Source: Xanthomonas cassavae CFBP 4642
Lineage (GTDB): Bacteria; Pseudomonadota; Gammaproteobacteria; Xanthomonadales; Xanthomonadaceae
Length of the DNA stretch: 64,000 nucleotides
Assembly (NCBI RefSeq): GCF_000454545.1
Contig: NZ_CM002139.1
Location: forward strand, 3,052,869-3,116,868
Direction: 5' to 3'
This document shows, piece by piece, positions 8,638 through 17,048 of the stretch. The position numbers and the translations under genes are program-made. The first letter of the stretch is position 1; each line of letters opens with the position of its first letter. The notes under the pieces were generated by a model. It was not told where the DNA came from, did no database searches, and saw nothing but the letters and a program-made list of their open reading frames with translations.

Positions 8638-9947
8638 GGATGATTCCCTTGCGAGTCGGAAGTGAACGGATCGGCCAGCGCCGCGAGGCGGACCGGGAAC
8701 AACGGCGGCCGGCGGCCGGCGTCGGAGGAAAGATCGGGCAGGCAGCGGCCCAGTTCGGCCAGCGCGGTGCCGCAGATGCGGCCCTGGCAGGCGCCCATGC
8801 CGCAGCGCGACGCCAGCTTGGCGTCGCGTGCATCGTGGAAGCTGTCCAGCGCACCCAGCGGCACGTCTTCGCAGCGGCAGACCAGGGTGTCCGGCCGCGC
8901 CAGGGCGTGGATGCGCCGGTCCAGCGCGAACTGCTGCTGCAACAGCGTGGCGAAGGCGCGCGCCGTCCCTCGGCGCGGCTGTAGCCGCAACGCGTCGGCC
9001 GGCGCGCCGGCCGCCATATGTCCGGCCATCGCGCCTTCGACCAGCGCGCAATCGCGTCCGCCGATGCCGCAGGCTTCGCCGGCCGCGAACACCTGGGTGA
9101 CGCTGGTGCGCAGCAAGGCATCCACCTGCACCTGCCGATGCGCGCCGCTGGGCTCCAGCTGGCAGCCCAGCAACTGCGCCAGCTCGGTGTTGGGTACCAG
9201 GCCGTAGCCCACCGCGAGCTGATCGCAGGCAATACGGGTGCGCCCGGCCGGCCCCTCCAGTTCCACTTCGCGCAGCTGCGTATCGCCGTGCGCGGCCACC
9301 ACCACGCTGCCGGTGCGATACCCGACTCGATGCAGTTGCAGCCGCAGCGCCACTGCCTGCGCGGCTTTGCCCGGCCAGCGCCACAGCTGCGCGGCAAACG
9401 TGCGCAGTGCCGCCGCCGACGCCTGTTCGTGAATGCCCAGCAGCGTGGCGCCATGCCGCTGCAAGGTCGCAGCGCTGGCCAACAGCAACGGCCCGCTGCC
9501 GCCCACCAGCACCCGCTTGCCGGCCAGCGGCCAGCCCTGCTTGGCCAGCGCCTGCGCCGCGCCGGCGCCGGTGACGCCGGGCAGCGTCCAGCCCGGAAAC
9601 GGCAGCAACAGCTCGCGCGCACCGGTGGCCAGCACCAGGGCGGCGTAATGCAGCTGCAGCGTGCCGTCCGGGCCATCGGCCAGCAGCCATCCAGGTTGCG
9701 CCAGCACGATCTGCGTGCGCGTCAGCAGCGTGATCGCGGCGGTATCGCTCACCTGCCGCAGCAACGCGCGTGCATCGGCCGGTGCGCCGTGCCGCACATC
9801 GCTGCGCCACACCTGCCCACCCGCGCGCGGCTGCATGTCCACCATGCCCACGCGCACACCATGGCCGGCAGCCGCCTGCGCCGCGGCCAGCCCGGCCGGG
9901 CCGGCACCGATCACCAGCACATCGAAATGCAGGACGCGCTCAGCCAT
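8634..9947 (-). CDS. D-hydroxyproline dehydrogenase, pyridine-nucleotide-oxidoreductase-like subunit with 2Fe-2S region
   Basis: A 437-residue FAD/NAD(P)-binding protein. The N-terminus has FDVLVIGAGPAGLAAAQAA (dinucleotide fold), followed by a second fold near residue 150. The C-terminal 90 residues hold CRCEDVPLG and CGMGACQGRICG, four cysteines that look like a BFD-type 2Fe-2S site. It corresponds to the LhpE-type subunit of the heteromeric D-hydroxyproline dehydrogenase described in Pseudomonas. The enzyme oxidises cis-4-hydroxy-D-proline to pyrroline-hydroxycarboxylate. It overlaps the small ferredoxin-like gene by 8 nt at its start and the deaminase gene by 4 nt at its end. Confidence 0.9.
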   Translation of the reverse strand: MAERVLHFDVLVIGAGPAGLAAAQAAAGHGVRVGMVDMQPRAGGQVWRSDVRHGAPADARALLRQVSDTAAITLLTRTQIVLAQPGWLLADGPDGTLQLHYAALVLATGARELLLPFPGWTLPGVTGAGAAQALAKQGWPLAGKRVLVGGSGPLLLASAATLQRHGATLLGIHEQASAAALRTFAAQLWRWPGKAAQAVALRLQLHRVGYRTGSVVVAAHGDTQLREVELEGPAGRTRIACDQLAVGYGLVPNTELAQLLGCQLEPSGAHRQVQVDALLRTSVTQVFAAGEACGIGGRDCALVEGAMAGHMAAGAPADALRLQPRRGTARAFATLLQQQFALDRRIHALARPDTLVCRCEDVPLGALDSFHDARDAKLASRCGMGACQGRICGTALAELGRCLPDLSSDAGRRPPLFPVRLAALADPFTSDSQGNHP

Positions 9948-10185
9948 CGGTGCGTACCTGCATGCCGTCGCGTGCCTGCACCAGGCAGGCGCGTTGCTGG
10001 CCGATCCCGTCGATGCGCACCCGGCATTCAAAGCACACGCCCATGCCGCACAGCGGCGCACGCGGCTGCCCGCTGCTCGATTGCCGGAACTGCAGCGTGG
10101 CCTGCGCCACCGCGGCCGCCACGCTGGCACCGGCAGGCACCTCCACCGGCTGCGCATCCACCTGCAGGCGCACCCTCGCGCTCAT
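9940..10185 (-). CDS. Small (2Fe-2S)-binding subunit of D-hydroxyproline dehydrogenase
   Basis: An 81-residue protein with cysteines at 46, 51, 54 and 67 in the plant-ferredoxin-like pattern C-x4-C-x2-C-x12-C (PLCGMGVCFEC ... RACLVQ). It is the expected gamma/LhpF-type subunit, relaying electrons between the two flavoproteins encoded on either side. Its ATG overlaps the upstream stop as ATGA, and its 3' end runs 8 nt into the next gene, so the three subunits should be made together. Confidence 0.92.
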   Translation of the reverse strand: MSARVRLQVDAQPVEVPAGASVAAAVAQATLQFRQSSSGQPRAPLCGMGVCFECRVRIDGIGQQRACLVQARDGMQVRTDG

Positions 10186-11420
10186 GCGGCGTGCCCCTGC
10201 GCGGCGCGTGCCGGCGCATACGGCGCAGGGTCGATGGCAGGCGTGCGCCCGAGCAGGCTGTCCACGATCACCCGTGCGCTCCCCAGCGCCGTGGTGACAC
10301 CCAGCCCCTCATGCCCTGCCGCCACCCAGACATCGCGCCGGCCGGGCACCGCCCCAAGATACGGCCGCCCGTCCGGCGTGGTCGGACGCAGGCCTGTCCA
10401 TACGCGGATCGCCTGCAGCTCACGCAGCACCGGCAGGTAGGCGAATGCACGCTGCAGCATTCGCTGCAGCACCGGCATCGACAGCGCGCGATCGTGCTCG
10501 CCGACCTGCCGCGACGAACCGATGAGCAATTGCCCGGTGGGCCGCGGCTGCACATTGAAGGCCACGCTGATGTCGTCGGCACCATGCGCCGAATCGGCAT
10601 AGCCCAGTTCCAGCAACTGATGCCGGATCAGCCCCGGATGGCGGTCGGTGATGACCAGGTGGCCCTTGCGCGGGCGCAGGGCCAGCTCCGGCAGCAGCTG
10701 CGGCAGCGCCACGCCGCTGGCCACCAGCACCGGTCCTGACAGCTGCTGCCCATCGTCCAGGCGCACGCCCTGCTCCAGCAACTGCGCCACGCGGCGGCCA
10801 GCGAACAACCGCGCCCCCGCCGTGCAGGCCAGTCCCACCAGATGCCGGGCCACGCGCGGCGGGTAGACCACCGCTTCGTCGGGCACCCGCATGCCGCCGG
10901 CCAGGCCCGGCACCAGCTGCGGCTCCAGGGCATACAGCTGCTGCGCATCGATGGCGTCAGCGTGCAGGCCGGCCGCTGCCAGCCGCGCGATCTTGTCCGG
11001 CACCGCCGCCAGTTCGCGTGCATCGCGGGCCACCCACAAGGTGCCGCAACGGCTGAATTCGGCCTCGCTGAGCGTGGCGAAACGCTCCCACAGACGCAGC
11101 GAATAGGCCGACAGCGCCAGCTCGGCCGGGTCGTCGTCCATCGCCACCAGGTGGCCCATTGCCGCTGCCGTGGAGCCGCCACCGATCGGCCCCGGCTCCA
11201 CGATCGCCACACGCAGGCCCTCGCCCGCCGCGGCCTCGGCGCAGGCGGCCCCCACGATGCCGGCGCCGATCACGATCAGGTCGTAACTGCGCCGGGTGGA
11301 GGCGGCGGAGCTGCCGGACTCGGCGCGGGCTGCGCCCACCGCAGGCGTGCTCGGCGCCGCTGCAGGACCACGCGACGACGCGGCCACTGCAGGCGCAGGC
11401 GCGGGCCGCGAGGCGTGCAT
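10182..11420 (-). CDS. D-hydroxyproline dehydrogenase, FAD-dependent DAO-family subunit
   Basis: A 412-residue D-amino-acid-oxidase-type flavoprotein, the LhpB-like catalytic subunit. The FAD motif YDLIVIGAGIVGAACAEAA starts only at about residue 46. It is preceded by a low-complexity Ala/Pro/Ser-rich stretch beginning [10 protein letters not shown], unusual for this family. A C-terminal VWTGLRPTTPDGRPYLG block is typical of DAO enzymes. The ATG shares its A with the epimerase stop (TGATG). The odd N-terminal extension could be real or an overcalled start, but no better start lies between it and the FAD motif. Confidence 0.9.
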   Translation of the reverse strand: MHASRPAPAPAVAASSRGPAAAPSTPAVGAARAESGSSAASTRRSYDLIVIGAGIVGAACAEAAAGEGLRVAIVEPGPIGGGSTAAAMGHLVAMDDDPAELALSAYSLRLWERFATLSEAEFSRCGTLWVARDARELAAVPDKIARLAAAGLHADAIDAQQLYALEPQLVPGLAGGMRVPDEAVVYPPRVARHLVGLACTAGARLFAGRRVAQLLEQGVRLDDGQQLSGPVLVASGVALPQLLPELALRPRKGHLVITDRHPGLIRHQLLELGYADSAHGADDISVAFNVQPRPTGQLLIGSSRQVGEHDRALSMPVLQRMLQRAFAYLPVLRELQAIRVWTGLRPTTPDGRPYLGAVPGRRDVWVAAGHEGLGVTTALGSARVIVDSLLGRTPAIDPAPYAPARAAQGHAA

Positions 11421-12358
11421 CAGGCCACGATGCCCCAGGCGAACGGATCGGCCGGGTCGATGACCAGCTGCGAGCGGGCAGTGAGATGCGCCTGCCCGCT
11501 GATGCGCGGCGCAATGCCACGCACGCTCAGCCGATAACTGCCCTCGAAGGCGCTGCCCAGGATGCCTTGCTGCAGCCAGCGTTCGCCTTCGCCCAGCTTG
11601 CCGTCTGCGGCCAGGCAGGCCAGCTTGGCGCTGGTGCCGGTGCCGCAGGGCGAACGGTCGTAGGCCAGCCCCGGGCACAGCACGAAATTGCGCGCCATGC
11701 CGCTGCCGTCGGGCGCGGCGTCGTTGACTTCGATGTGATCGATTTCGCCACTAGCCTCCCCCGTGATCCCGGCCGCTTCCAGCGCCAGCCGGATCGCCTC
11801 GGTATACGCGGTGAGCTCGCGCTGATGCGCCAGGTCCAGCACGCACGGCGCCTGTTCGGTGATGAAGAACCAGTTACCGCCCCAGGCCACATCGCCGCGC
11901 ACGCGCCCGTAGCCCGGCACGTCCACCTCCACTCCGGCGGCGGCGCGATAGCTCTCGACATTGTCCACCCACACCGTGCCGTCGGCGGCCAGCTCCACTC
12001 CCACGGTGCCAACCGGGGTTTCGATGCGGTGCTGCCCTGGCCCGATCCGCCCCAGTTCCGCCAGCGTGCGCACCACCCCGATGGTGCCGTGGCCGCACAT
12101 GCCCAGATAGCCCACGTTGTTGAAGAAGATCACCCCGGTGCAGGCGCTCGGGTCCCGCGGCGGCAGCAACAGCGCGCCCACCATGGTGTCCGAGCCGCGC
12201 GGTTCGCAGGCAATGGCGCTGCGCCAGCGGTCAAAGTCGCGGCCAAAGCGCTCGCGACACTGCGCCAGGTCGCCCTCGCCCAAGTCGGGGAAGCCGGAGA
12301 GCACCACCCGGGTAGGTTCGCCGGCGGTGTGGGAGTCGATGACGTCGATGGTGTGCAT
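11420..12358 (-). CDS. 4-hydroxyproline 2-epimerase (proline racemase family)
   Basis: A 312-residue cofactor-independent racemase/epimerase. Both catalytic cysteines are present: Cys88 in MCGHGTIG and Cys238 in [10 protein letters not shown] Cys in the first position, rather than Ser or Thr, marks the proline racemase/hydroxyproline epimerase branch, not the dehydratase branch. It converts trans-4-hydroxy-L-proline to cis-4-hydroxy-D-proline, the substrate of the dehydrogenase encoded next. It is the first gene of the operon and is divergent from the PAS-AraC regulator, with about 150 bp between them. The start at 12358 gives [15 protein letters not shown], the family N-terminus. Confidence 0.94.
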   Translation of the reverse strand: MHTIDVIDSHTAGEPTRVVLSGFPDLGEGDLAQCRERFGRDFDRWRSAIACEPRGSDTMVGALLLPPRDPSACTGVIFFNNVGYLGMCGHGTIGVVRTLAELGRIGPGQHRIETPVGTVGVELAADGTVWVDNVESYRAAAGVEVDVPGYGRVRGDVAWGGNWFFITEQAPCVLDLAHQRELTAYTEAIRLALEAAGITGEASGEIDHIEVNDAAPDGSGMARNFVLCPGLAYDRSPCGTGTSAKLACLAADGKLGEGERWLQQGILGSAFEGSYRLSVRGIAPRISGQAHLTARSQLVIDPADPFAWGIVA

Positions 12359-12399
12359 GGCCCATGCTCCCACCGCCGGCCCGCGAACGACTAGCGTGC

Positions 12400-12428
12400 A
12401 ATGCGAAGTGAAAATGCGGAAATCCGCA
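12400..12428. promoter_or_regulatory. Candidate operator between hydroxyproline operon and its regulator
   Basis: A 14-bp palindrome TGCGGA-AA-TCCGCA (12415-12428) overlaps a direct repeat aatgcgaa/aatgcgga (12400-12407 and 12413-12420). It lies in the 149-bp divergent region, about 42-70 bp upstream of the epimerase start. Tandem half-sites suit an AraC-type dimer. Binding is inferred, not shown. Confidence 0.4.
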
Positions 12429-12507
12429 CAATCGCCGAGCTGCTTCAGGGCCGCGCGTTTGCGCTAGGATCAGTCACGGGCTGCACCTCTCGTACAGCCG
12501 TCCAACC

Positions 12508-13236
12508 GTGACTGCCACCATGACCCCGATGGACCTCAACCTTCCCGCGCTGGAAATGCAGACGCTGTTCGATGCGCTGCCGGACGTGGTGTTCTTCATC
12601 AAGGATGGCGAAGGCCGCTACACCCATTGCAATCTCACCCTGGTGCGCCGGCTCGGGCGCAAGCTGCGCAGCGAGATCATCGGTCGCTCGCCGCTGGAAG
12701 TGTTCCCGCTGCCGCTGGGCGGCAGTTACATGATGCAGGACCGTCGCGTGCTGCTCGGCGAACTCATCGACAACCAGCTGGAAGTGCACCTGTATCCCAA
12801 CCGGTTGCCTGGCTGGTGCTTGACCTTCAAACGCCCGCTGTGCGAGGCCAACGAGGTGATCGGCGTGGTCGGCATCTCGCGCGACCTGGGCCAGCCCGAT
12901 AGCCGTCATTCGGCCTACGAACGGCTCAGCCAGGTGATGGACCACATGCAGGCCAACTTCGGCGACAACCTGCGCGTGCAGGCGCTGGCCGACCTGGCCG
13001 GGCTATCGGTAGCCCAGCTGGAGCGGCACTTCCGCCGCGTGTTCCAGGTCACTCCGCAGCAGCTGCTGACCAAGCTGCGCATCGAATCGGCGATGCGGCT
13101 GCTGTACGGCGACGACAGTATCGCCAGCATCGGCCAGCGCTGCGGCTTCGCCGACCAGAGCGCGTTCGCGCGCCAGTTCAAGGCCACCGTCGGCATGACG
13201 CCGCGCGATTATCGTGCCCTCAAGGGACAGTTGTAA
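12508..13236 (+). CDS. AraC-family transcriptional regulator with N-terminal PAS domain
   Basis: A 242-residue regulator. A PAS fold (about residues 15-120, with FDALPDVVFFIKDGEGRY) could sense a small ligand. A double helix-turn-helix AraC domain follows (about 150-240, including LADLAGLSVAQLERHFRRVF and IGQRCGFADQSAFARQFK). It is transcribed away from the hydroxyproline epimerase gene and is the obvious candidate activator. GTG at 12508, ATG at 12520 and ATG at 12529 are all possible starts; no Shine-Dalgarno clearly decides. The PAS-AraC combination replaces the usual cupin-type sensor of sugar AraC proteins. Confidence 0.88.
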   Translation: MTATMTPMDLNLPALEMQTLFDALPDVVFFIKDGEGRYTHCNLTLVRRLGRKLRSEIIGRSPLEVFPLPLGGSYMMQDRRVLLGELIDNQLEVHLYPNRLPGWCLTFKRPLCEANEVIGVVGISRDLGQPDSRHSAYERLSQVMDHMQANFGDNLRVQALADLAGLSVAQLERHFRRVFQVTPQQLLTKLRIESAMRLLYGDDSIASIGQRCGFADQSAFARQFKATVGMTPRDYRALKGQL

Positions 13237-13406
13237 GTTCGCATCGACGCTCTGAAACAGAGCTGCACAAATGCCGAATTCGGCAGCATGGCGGGGCTCG
13301 CTGAGATCAGGGTTGGTGCCGATCTGACCGCGCAGCACTGAAGGGCGCGTCAAGGTGCGCCGGGACCCGGATGGTAGAATTCCCGGTTTCCCCTACTGCG
13401 TTGCCA

Positions 13407-15101
13407 ATGGCCAGCTTTTTCCGCCGCAACACGCCCACCACACCCAACAGTTCGCGTACGTCGCGCTACAGCCTGGAAGAGCTGGCAGCCGCTTTTCCCA
13501 CCGCACCGGCTGCCGCCACGCCTGCCTCGCCGCTCGAGGCCGTGCCGCCTGCGCAGACCGGCACAGCGCCGGCCACCGCAACGCCGGCCACCGCAACGCC
13601 GGTCACGCCCGCGCCAGCCGCAACGCCTGCGCCGGCGGCAGACACCCCGAAGCCGGCTGCCACTACCCCAGCCGACGAGCTTGCGCGCGACATCGCTGCA
13701 CGCACCGGCCAGGCACAGAGCATCGCTGCGGTGCCGACCGCGCCGACACCGCCTGCCGCAGCCGCACCCGCCGCCCTGCAGGCCCTGCCGGATCCGGCAC
13801 CGAGCGCTGCGCCAACCCTGCCGACTCCGGTGGTGGTGGTTCCGCCAATGGTCGTGCAGCCGCAGCACGTACCGAACGCGCCTGCTGCCGCGCCCTCTCC
13901 TGCGGCAGCTCCGCCAACGCAGCCGGCAGCACCAGCACCAGCCACCACACCATCGGGCGCAGCAACTGCTGCGGCCATCCCTGCGGCCATCCCGCCGCTC
14001 GCCGCTGCGCCGGCCATCGTGCCGCCGGCAGCACCCCCAACGGCCTTCGCAACCCCTGCCGCCGCTCCCGCAAGCGCCGTTCCGGTGGTCAGCGCACCCG
14101 CCATCGTCAGCAGCCCGGTACCGGCCACGCAGGACAGCGACAGCATCGTCGGCCAGCACGATGCCCTGCCCGCTGCCCCGGCCGGCAAACCCGGCTGGCG
14201 TGAGCGGCTGCGCAACAGCAGCTTCGCGCGCAGCTTCGGTGGCCTGTTCTCGCGCAACCCCAAGCTCGACGACGACCTGCTCGACGAGATCGAAACCGCG
14301 CTGATCACCGCCGACGTCGGCATCGGCGCCGCCACCGCGCTGGTGGAAGGCTTGCGCAAGCGCATGAAGTCGCGCGAATTCGCCGACGCACAGGCCATGT
14401 TCAAGGCCTTGCGCGCCGATCTCATCGCGCTGCTGCAGCCGGTCTCCAGGCCGCTGGTGATCGACCGCTCGCTCAAGCCGTTCGTGGTGCTGACCGTCGG
14501 CGTCAACGGCGTCGGCAAGACCACCACCATCGGCAAGCTCGCCAAGCGCTTCAAGGACGAAGGCCATAGCCTGATGCTGGCCGCCGGCGACACCTTCCGC
14601 GCCGCCGCGGTGGCGCAGCTGCAGGCCTGGGGCGACCGCAATGGCGTGGCAGTGATTGCGCAGGGGCAGAATGCCGACGCCGCCTCGGTGGCCTTCGATG
14701 CGCTGCAGGCCGCCAAGGCACGCGGTACGGATGTGCTGATCGCCGACACCGCCGGCCGCCTGCACACCCAGACCGGGCTGATGAACGAGCTCGGCAAGAT
14801 CCGCCGCGTGCTCGGCAAGATCGACACCGCTGCTCCGCACGAAGTGCTGATGGTCATCGACGGCACCACCGGCCAGAACGCCATTTCGCAGCTGCGCCAG
14901 TTCCATGCGGCGGTCGGCGTCACCGGCCTGGTGGTGACCAAGCTCGATGGCACTGCCAAGGGCGGCGTGGTGTTCGCGCTGGCGCGCGAGTTCAACATCC
15001 CGATCCGCTTCGCCGGCATCGGCGAACGCCCGGAAGACCTGCGCGTGTTCGACCCGGTGGCGTTCGTGGATGCCTTGTTGCCGGAAGCGCTGGGCGGTTG
15101 A
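13407..15101 (+). CDS. ftsY: Signal recognition particle receptor FtsY
   Basis: A 564-residue SRP receptor GTPase that docks SRP-ribosome complexes at the inner membrane. The NG domain fills the C-terminal 300 residues, with G1 GVNGVGKTTT near residue 365, DTAGRLHTQ (G3) and TKLDGTAKGG (G4). The N-terminal half (about 30-245) is an extreme Ala/Pro/Thr low-complexity region instead of the acidic A domain of E. coli. A 15-bp DNA unit encoding PATAT-like residues is tandemly repeated near 13567-13600. The start at 13407 (MASFFRRN) was chosen over an ATG 12 codons upstream because it matches the family's basic N-terminus. Confidence 0.95.
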   Translation: MASFFRRNTPTTPNSSRTSRYSLEELAAAFPTAPAAATPASPLEAVPPAQTGTAPATATPATATPVTPAPAATPAPAADTPKPAATTPADELARDIAARTGQAQSIAAVPTAPTPPAAAAPAALQALPDPAPSAAPTLPTPVVVVPPMVVQPQHVPNAPAAAPSPAAAPPTQPAAPAPATTPSGAATAAAIPAAIPPLAAAPAIVPPAAPPTAFATPAAAPASAVPVVSAPAIVSSPVPATQDSDSIVGQHDALPAAPAGKPGWRERLRNSSFARSFGGLFSRNPKLDDDLLDEIETALITADVGIGAATALVEGLRKRMKSREFADAQAMFKALRADLIALLQPVSRPLVIDRSLKPFVVLTVGVNGVGKTTTIGKLAKRFKDEGHSLMLAAGDTFRAAAVAQLQAWGDRNGVAVIAQGQNADAASVAFDALQAAKARGTDVLIADTAGRLHTQTGLMNELGKIRRVLGKIDTAAPHEVLMVIDGTTGQNAISQLRQFHAAVGVTGLVVTKLDGTAKGGVVFALAREFNIPIRFAGIGERPEDLRVFDPVAFVDALLPEALGG

Positions 15102-15558
15102 TTGAAAGCCGGCACCGGGGACCGGGGACAGCGGCCGCAATCCGCGCAACCGAACCACTGCCGTCACGTCAGGCGGGCTGGGCGCGTGATGGGCATCGGG
15201 GGATACGGCGAGGCGGCGCCACGACATCGCAGTGCCTTGGCATATCGGCAACGCGGCGCGATCACGCTGCCGCTGCGCTGGGATTGTTGTGCAAGAGGGG
15301 CGCCCTCCGCGACATGGTCGGGCAGACCATGATGGCCGCCGACGCGCGCGATCGTTCGCTCTTGCGCTCTCAACGTCGCTCCTGAGTACGCCTCAGAGGC
15401 CAGCAAAACGACTGCGCTCACCAGGCGGGCGCGGCCGATGCTCGGAATCGGCATGGACCGCTCGTACACTGCGGTTCCTCCGCGCCGTCAACTCCCGCCT
15501 GACGACTGCTCGCTACGTTCTGTTCGCCGCTCTTACTCCCTCCCAGCCAGCAGACCCC
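15102..15558. other. Intergenic region ftsY-mutY
   Basis: About 457 bp with no gene I can support. Short open frames exist on both strands but lack ribosome sites or recognisable sequence. A mutY promoter presumably lies near its right end. Confidence 0.5.
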
Positions 15559-16632
15559 ATGCCAGCCGATCACGCCGCTCCCATTGCCGACGCCTTTGTC
15601 GACCGCCTGCTGCACTGGTTCGACGGCCACGGCCGCCACGATCTGCCCTGGCAGCATCCGCGTGCGCCGTACCGGGTCTGGTTGTCGGAAATCATGCTGC
15701 AGCAGACCCAGGTTGCGGTGGTCATTCCCTACTTCCAGAAGTTCGTCGCGCGCTTTCCAACCCTGCCCGATCTGGCCGCCGCCGATAACGACAGCGTCAT
15801 GGCGCACTGGGCCGGACTGGGCTACTACGCGCGGGCGCGCAACCTGCATGCCGCCGCCCGGCAATGCGTTGCCTTGCACGGCGGCGAGTTGCCACGCGAT
15901 GTCGATGCCTTGCTTGCGCTGCCCGGCATCGGCCGCAGCACCGCCGGCGCGATCCTCAGCCAGGCCTGGAACGCGCGTTTCCCGATCATGGACGGCAACG
16001 TCAAGCGCGTATTGACGCGCTTCCACGGCATTGCCGGCTATCCCGGGCTGCCGGTGGTGGAAAAGCAGCTATGGCAGCTGGCGACCATGCACGTTGCACA
16101 GGTCCCCGACGGCCGCCTGGCCGACTACACCCAGGCGCAGATGGATTTCGGCGCCACCTTGTGCACACGCGCCCGGCCGGCCTGCATCGTGTGCCCACTG
16201 CAGCAGGCGTGCGTCGCGCGCCGCGAAGGGCTGGTGCATGCATTGCCCACGCCCAAACCGGGGAAGGTGTTGCCCGAACGCGAAGCCACTGCGCTGCTGC
16301 TGGAAAACACGCAGGGCGAGATCCTGCTGCAGCGGCGTCCGCCCACCGGCATCTGGGCCTCGCTATGGACGCTGCCACAGGCCGAGACCGACAGTGGCAT
16401 GCGCGCCTGGTTTGCCGGCCATGTCGACGGCGACTACGAGCGCGCCGACGCGCTGCCGCTGCTGGTGCATACCTTCAGCCATTACCGCCTGCATCTGCAG
16501 CCGTTGCGCCTGCGCAAGGTCGCGCTGCGCGCAGCGGTGCGCGACAATGACGATCTGCGTTGGGTGGCCCGCGCCGATCTCGCATCGCTGGGCCTGCCCG
16601 CACCGATCCGCAAGCTGCTCGCTACGCTCTAA
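15559..16632 (+). CDS. mutY: A/G-specific adenine DNA glycosylase MutY
   Basis: A 357-residue base-excision repair enzyme that removes adenine mispaired with 8-oxoguanine. The helix-hairpin-helix [13 protein letters not shown] is followed by the catalytic Asp region, and the 4Fe-4S ligands follow the exact C-x6-C-x2-C-x5-C spacing in [17 protein letters not shown]. The C-terminal third is the NUDIX-like 8-oxoG recognition domain. The reading frame is open for 109 codons upstream, but [13 protein letters not shown] at 15559 is the natural start. It is followed 19 bp later by yggX, as in many gammaproteobacteria. Confidence 0.95.
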   Translation: MPADHAAPIADAFVDRLLHWFDGHGRHDLPWQHPRAPYRVWLSEIMLQQTQVAVVIPYFQKFVARFPTLPDLAAADNDSVMAHWAGLGYYARARNLHAAARQCVALHGGELPRDVDALLALPGIGRSTAGAILSQAWNARFPIMDGNVKRVLTRFHGIAGYPGLPVVEKQLWQLATMHVAQVPDGRLADYTQAQMDFGATLCTRARPACIVCPLQQACVARREGLVHALPTPKPGKVLPEREATALLLENTQGEILLQRRPPTGIWASLWTLPQAETDSGMRAWFAGHVDGDYERADALPLLVHTFSHYRLHLQPLRLRKVALRAAVRDNDDLRWVARADLASLGLPAPIRKLLATL

Positions 16633-16651
16633 CCGCTTCGAAGGAAATCGC

Positions 16652-16930
16652 ATGTCCCGCACCGTGTTCTGCCAGTACCAGCAATGCGATACCGAAGGCC
16701 TGGATTTCGTGCCCTACCCCGGGGAACTTGGCCAGCGCGTGTTCGCGCAGATCGGCAAGAGCGCCTGGCAGGCGTGGCTGGCGCACCAGACCATGCTGAT
16801 CAACGAAAACCGGCTGTCGCCGCGCGACCCCAAGCACCGCGCCTTTCTCGAAACCGAGCTGCAGAAGTTTCTGTTCGAGCGCAATGCCGACAAGCCGGAA
16901 GGGTATGTGGCGCCGCTGAGCGACAAATAG
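16652..16930 (+). CDS. yggX: Oxidative damage protection / Fe(II)-trafficking protein YggX
   Basis: A 92-residue YggX-family protein, [19 protein letters not shown] onward. The conserved N-terminal Cys7 and the [30 protein letters not shown] and [11 protein letters not shown] blocks are intact. The family protects Fe-S enzymes from oxidative damage, which fits the Fe-S glycosylase MutY just upstream. The two genes are almost certainly co-transcribed. Confidence 0.95.
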   Translation: MSRTVFCQYQQCDTEGLDFVPYPGELGQRVFAQIGKSAWQAWLAHQTMLINENRLSPRDPKHRAFLETELQKFLFERNADKPEGYVAPLSDK

Positions 16931-16937
16931 GCGGACC

Positions 16938-16957
16938 GGGATTCGTGATTCGGGATT
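16938..16957. repeat. GGGATT-type repeat (single arm)
   Basis: A short GGGATTCGTGATTCGGGATT run just after yggX. It is related to the arms of the perfect inverted repeat between pheS and pheT (52103-52204), but no matching second arm was seen here. Confidence 0.5.
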
Positions 16958-17048
16958 GAAGATGTCGGACGCGATGGGTCGGAACCGAATGAAGCGAACC
17001 TCCTGCTGAGACGATCTACCCCAGTCGGTCGGTTGGGCTGCTACCCCC

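Noticed and set aside
15102..15558. Small ORFs between ftsY and mutY (up to about 100 codons)
   Set aside because: No ribosome sites, no recognisable sequence, and several mutually overlapping frames.
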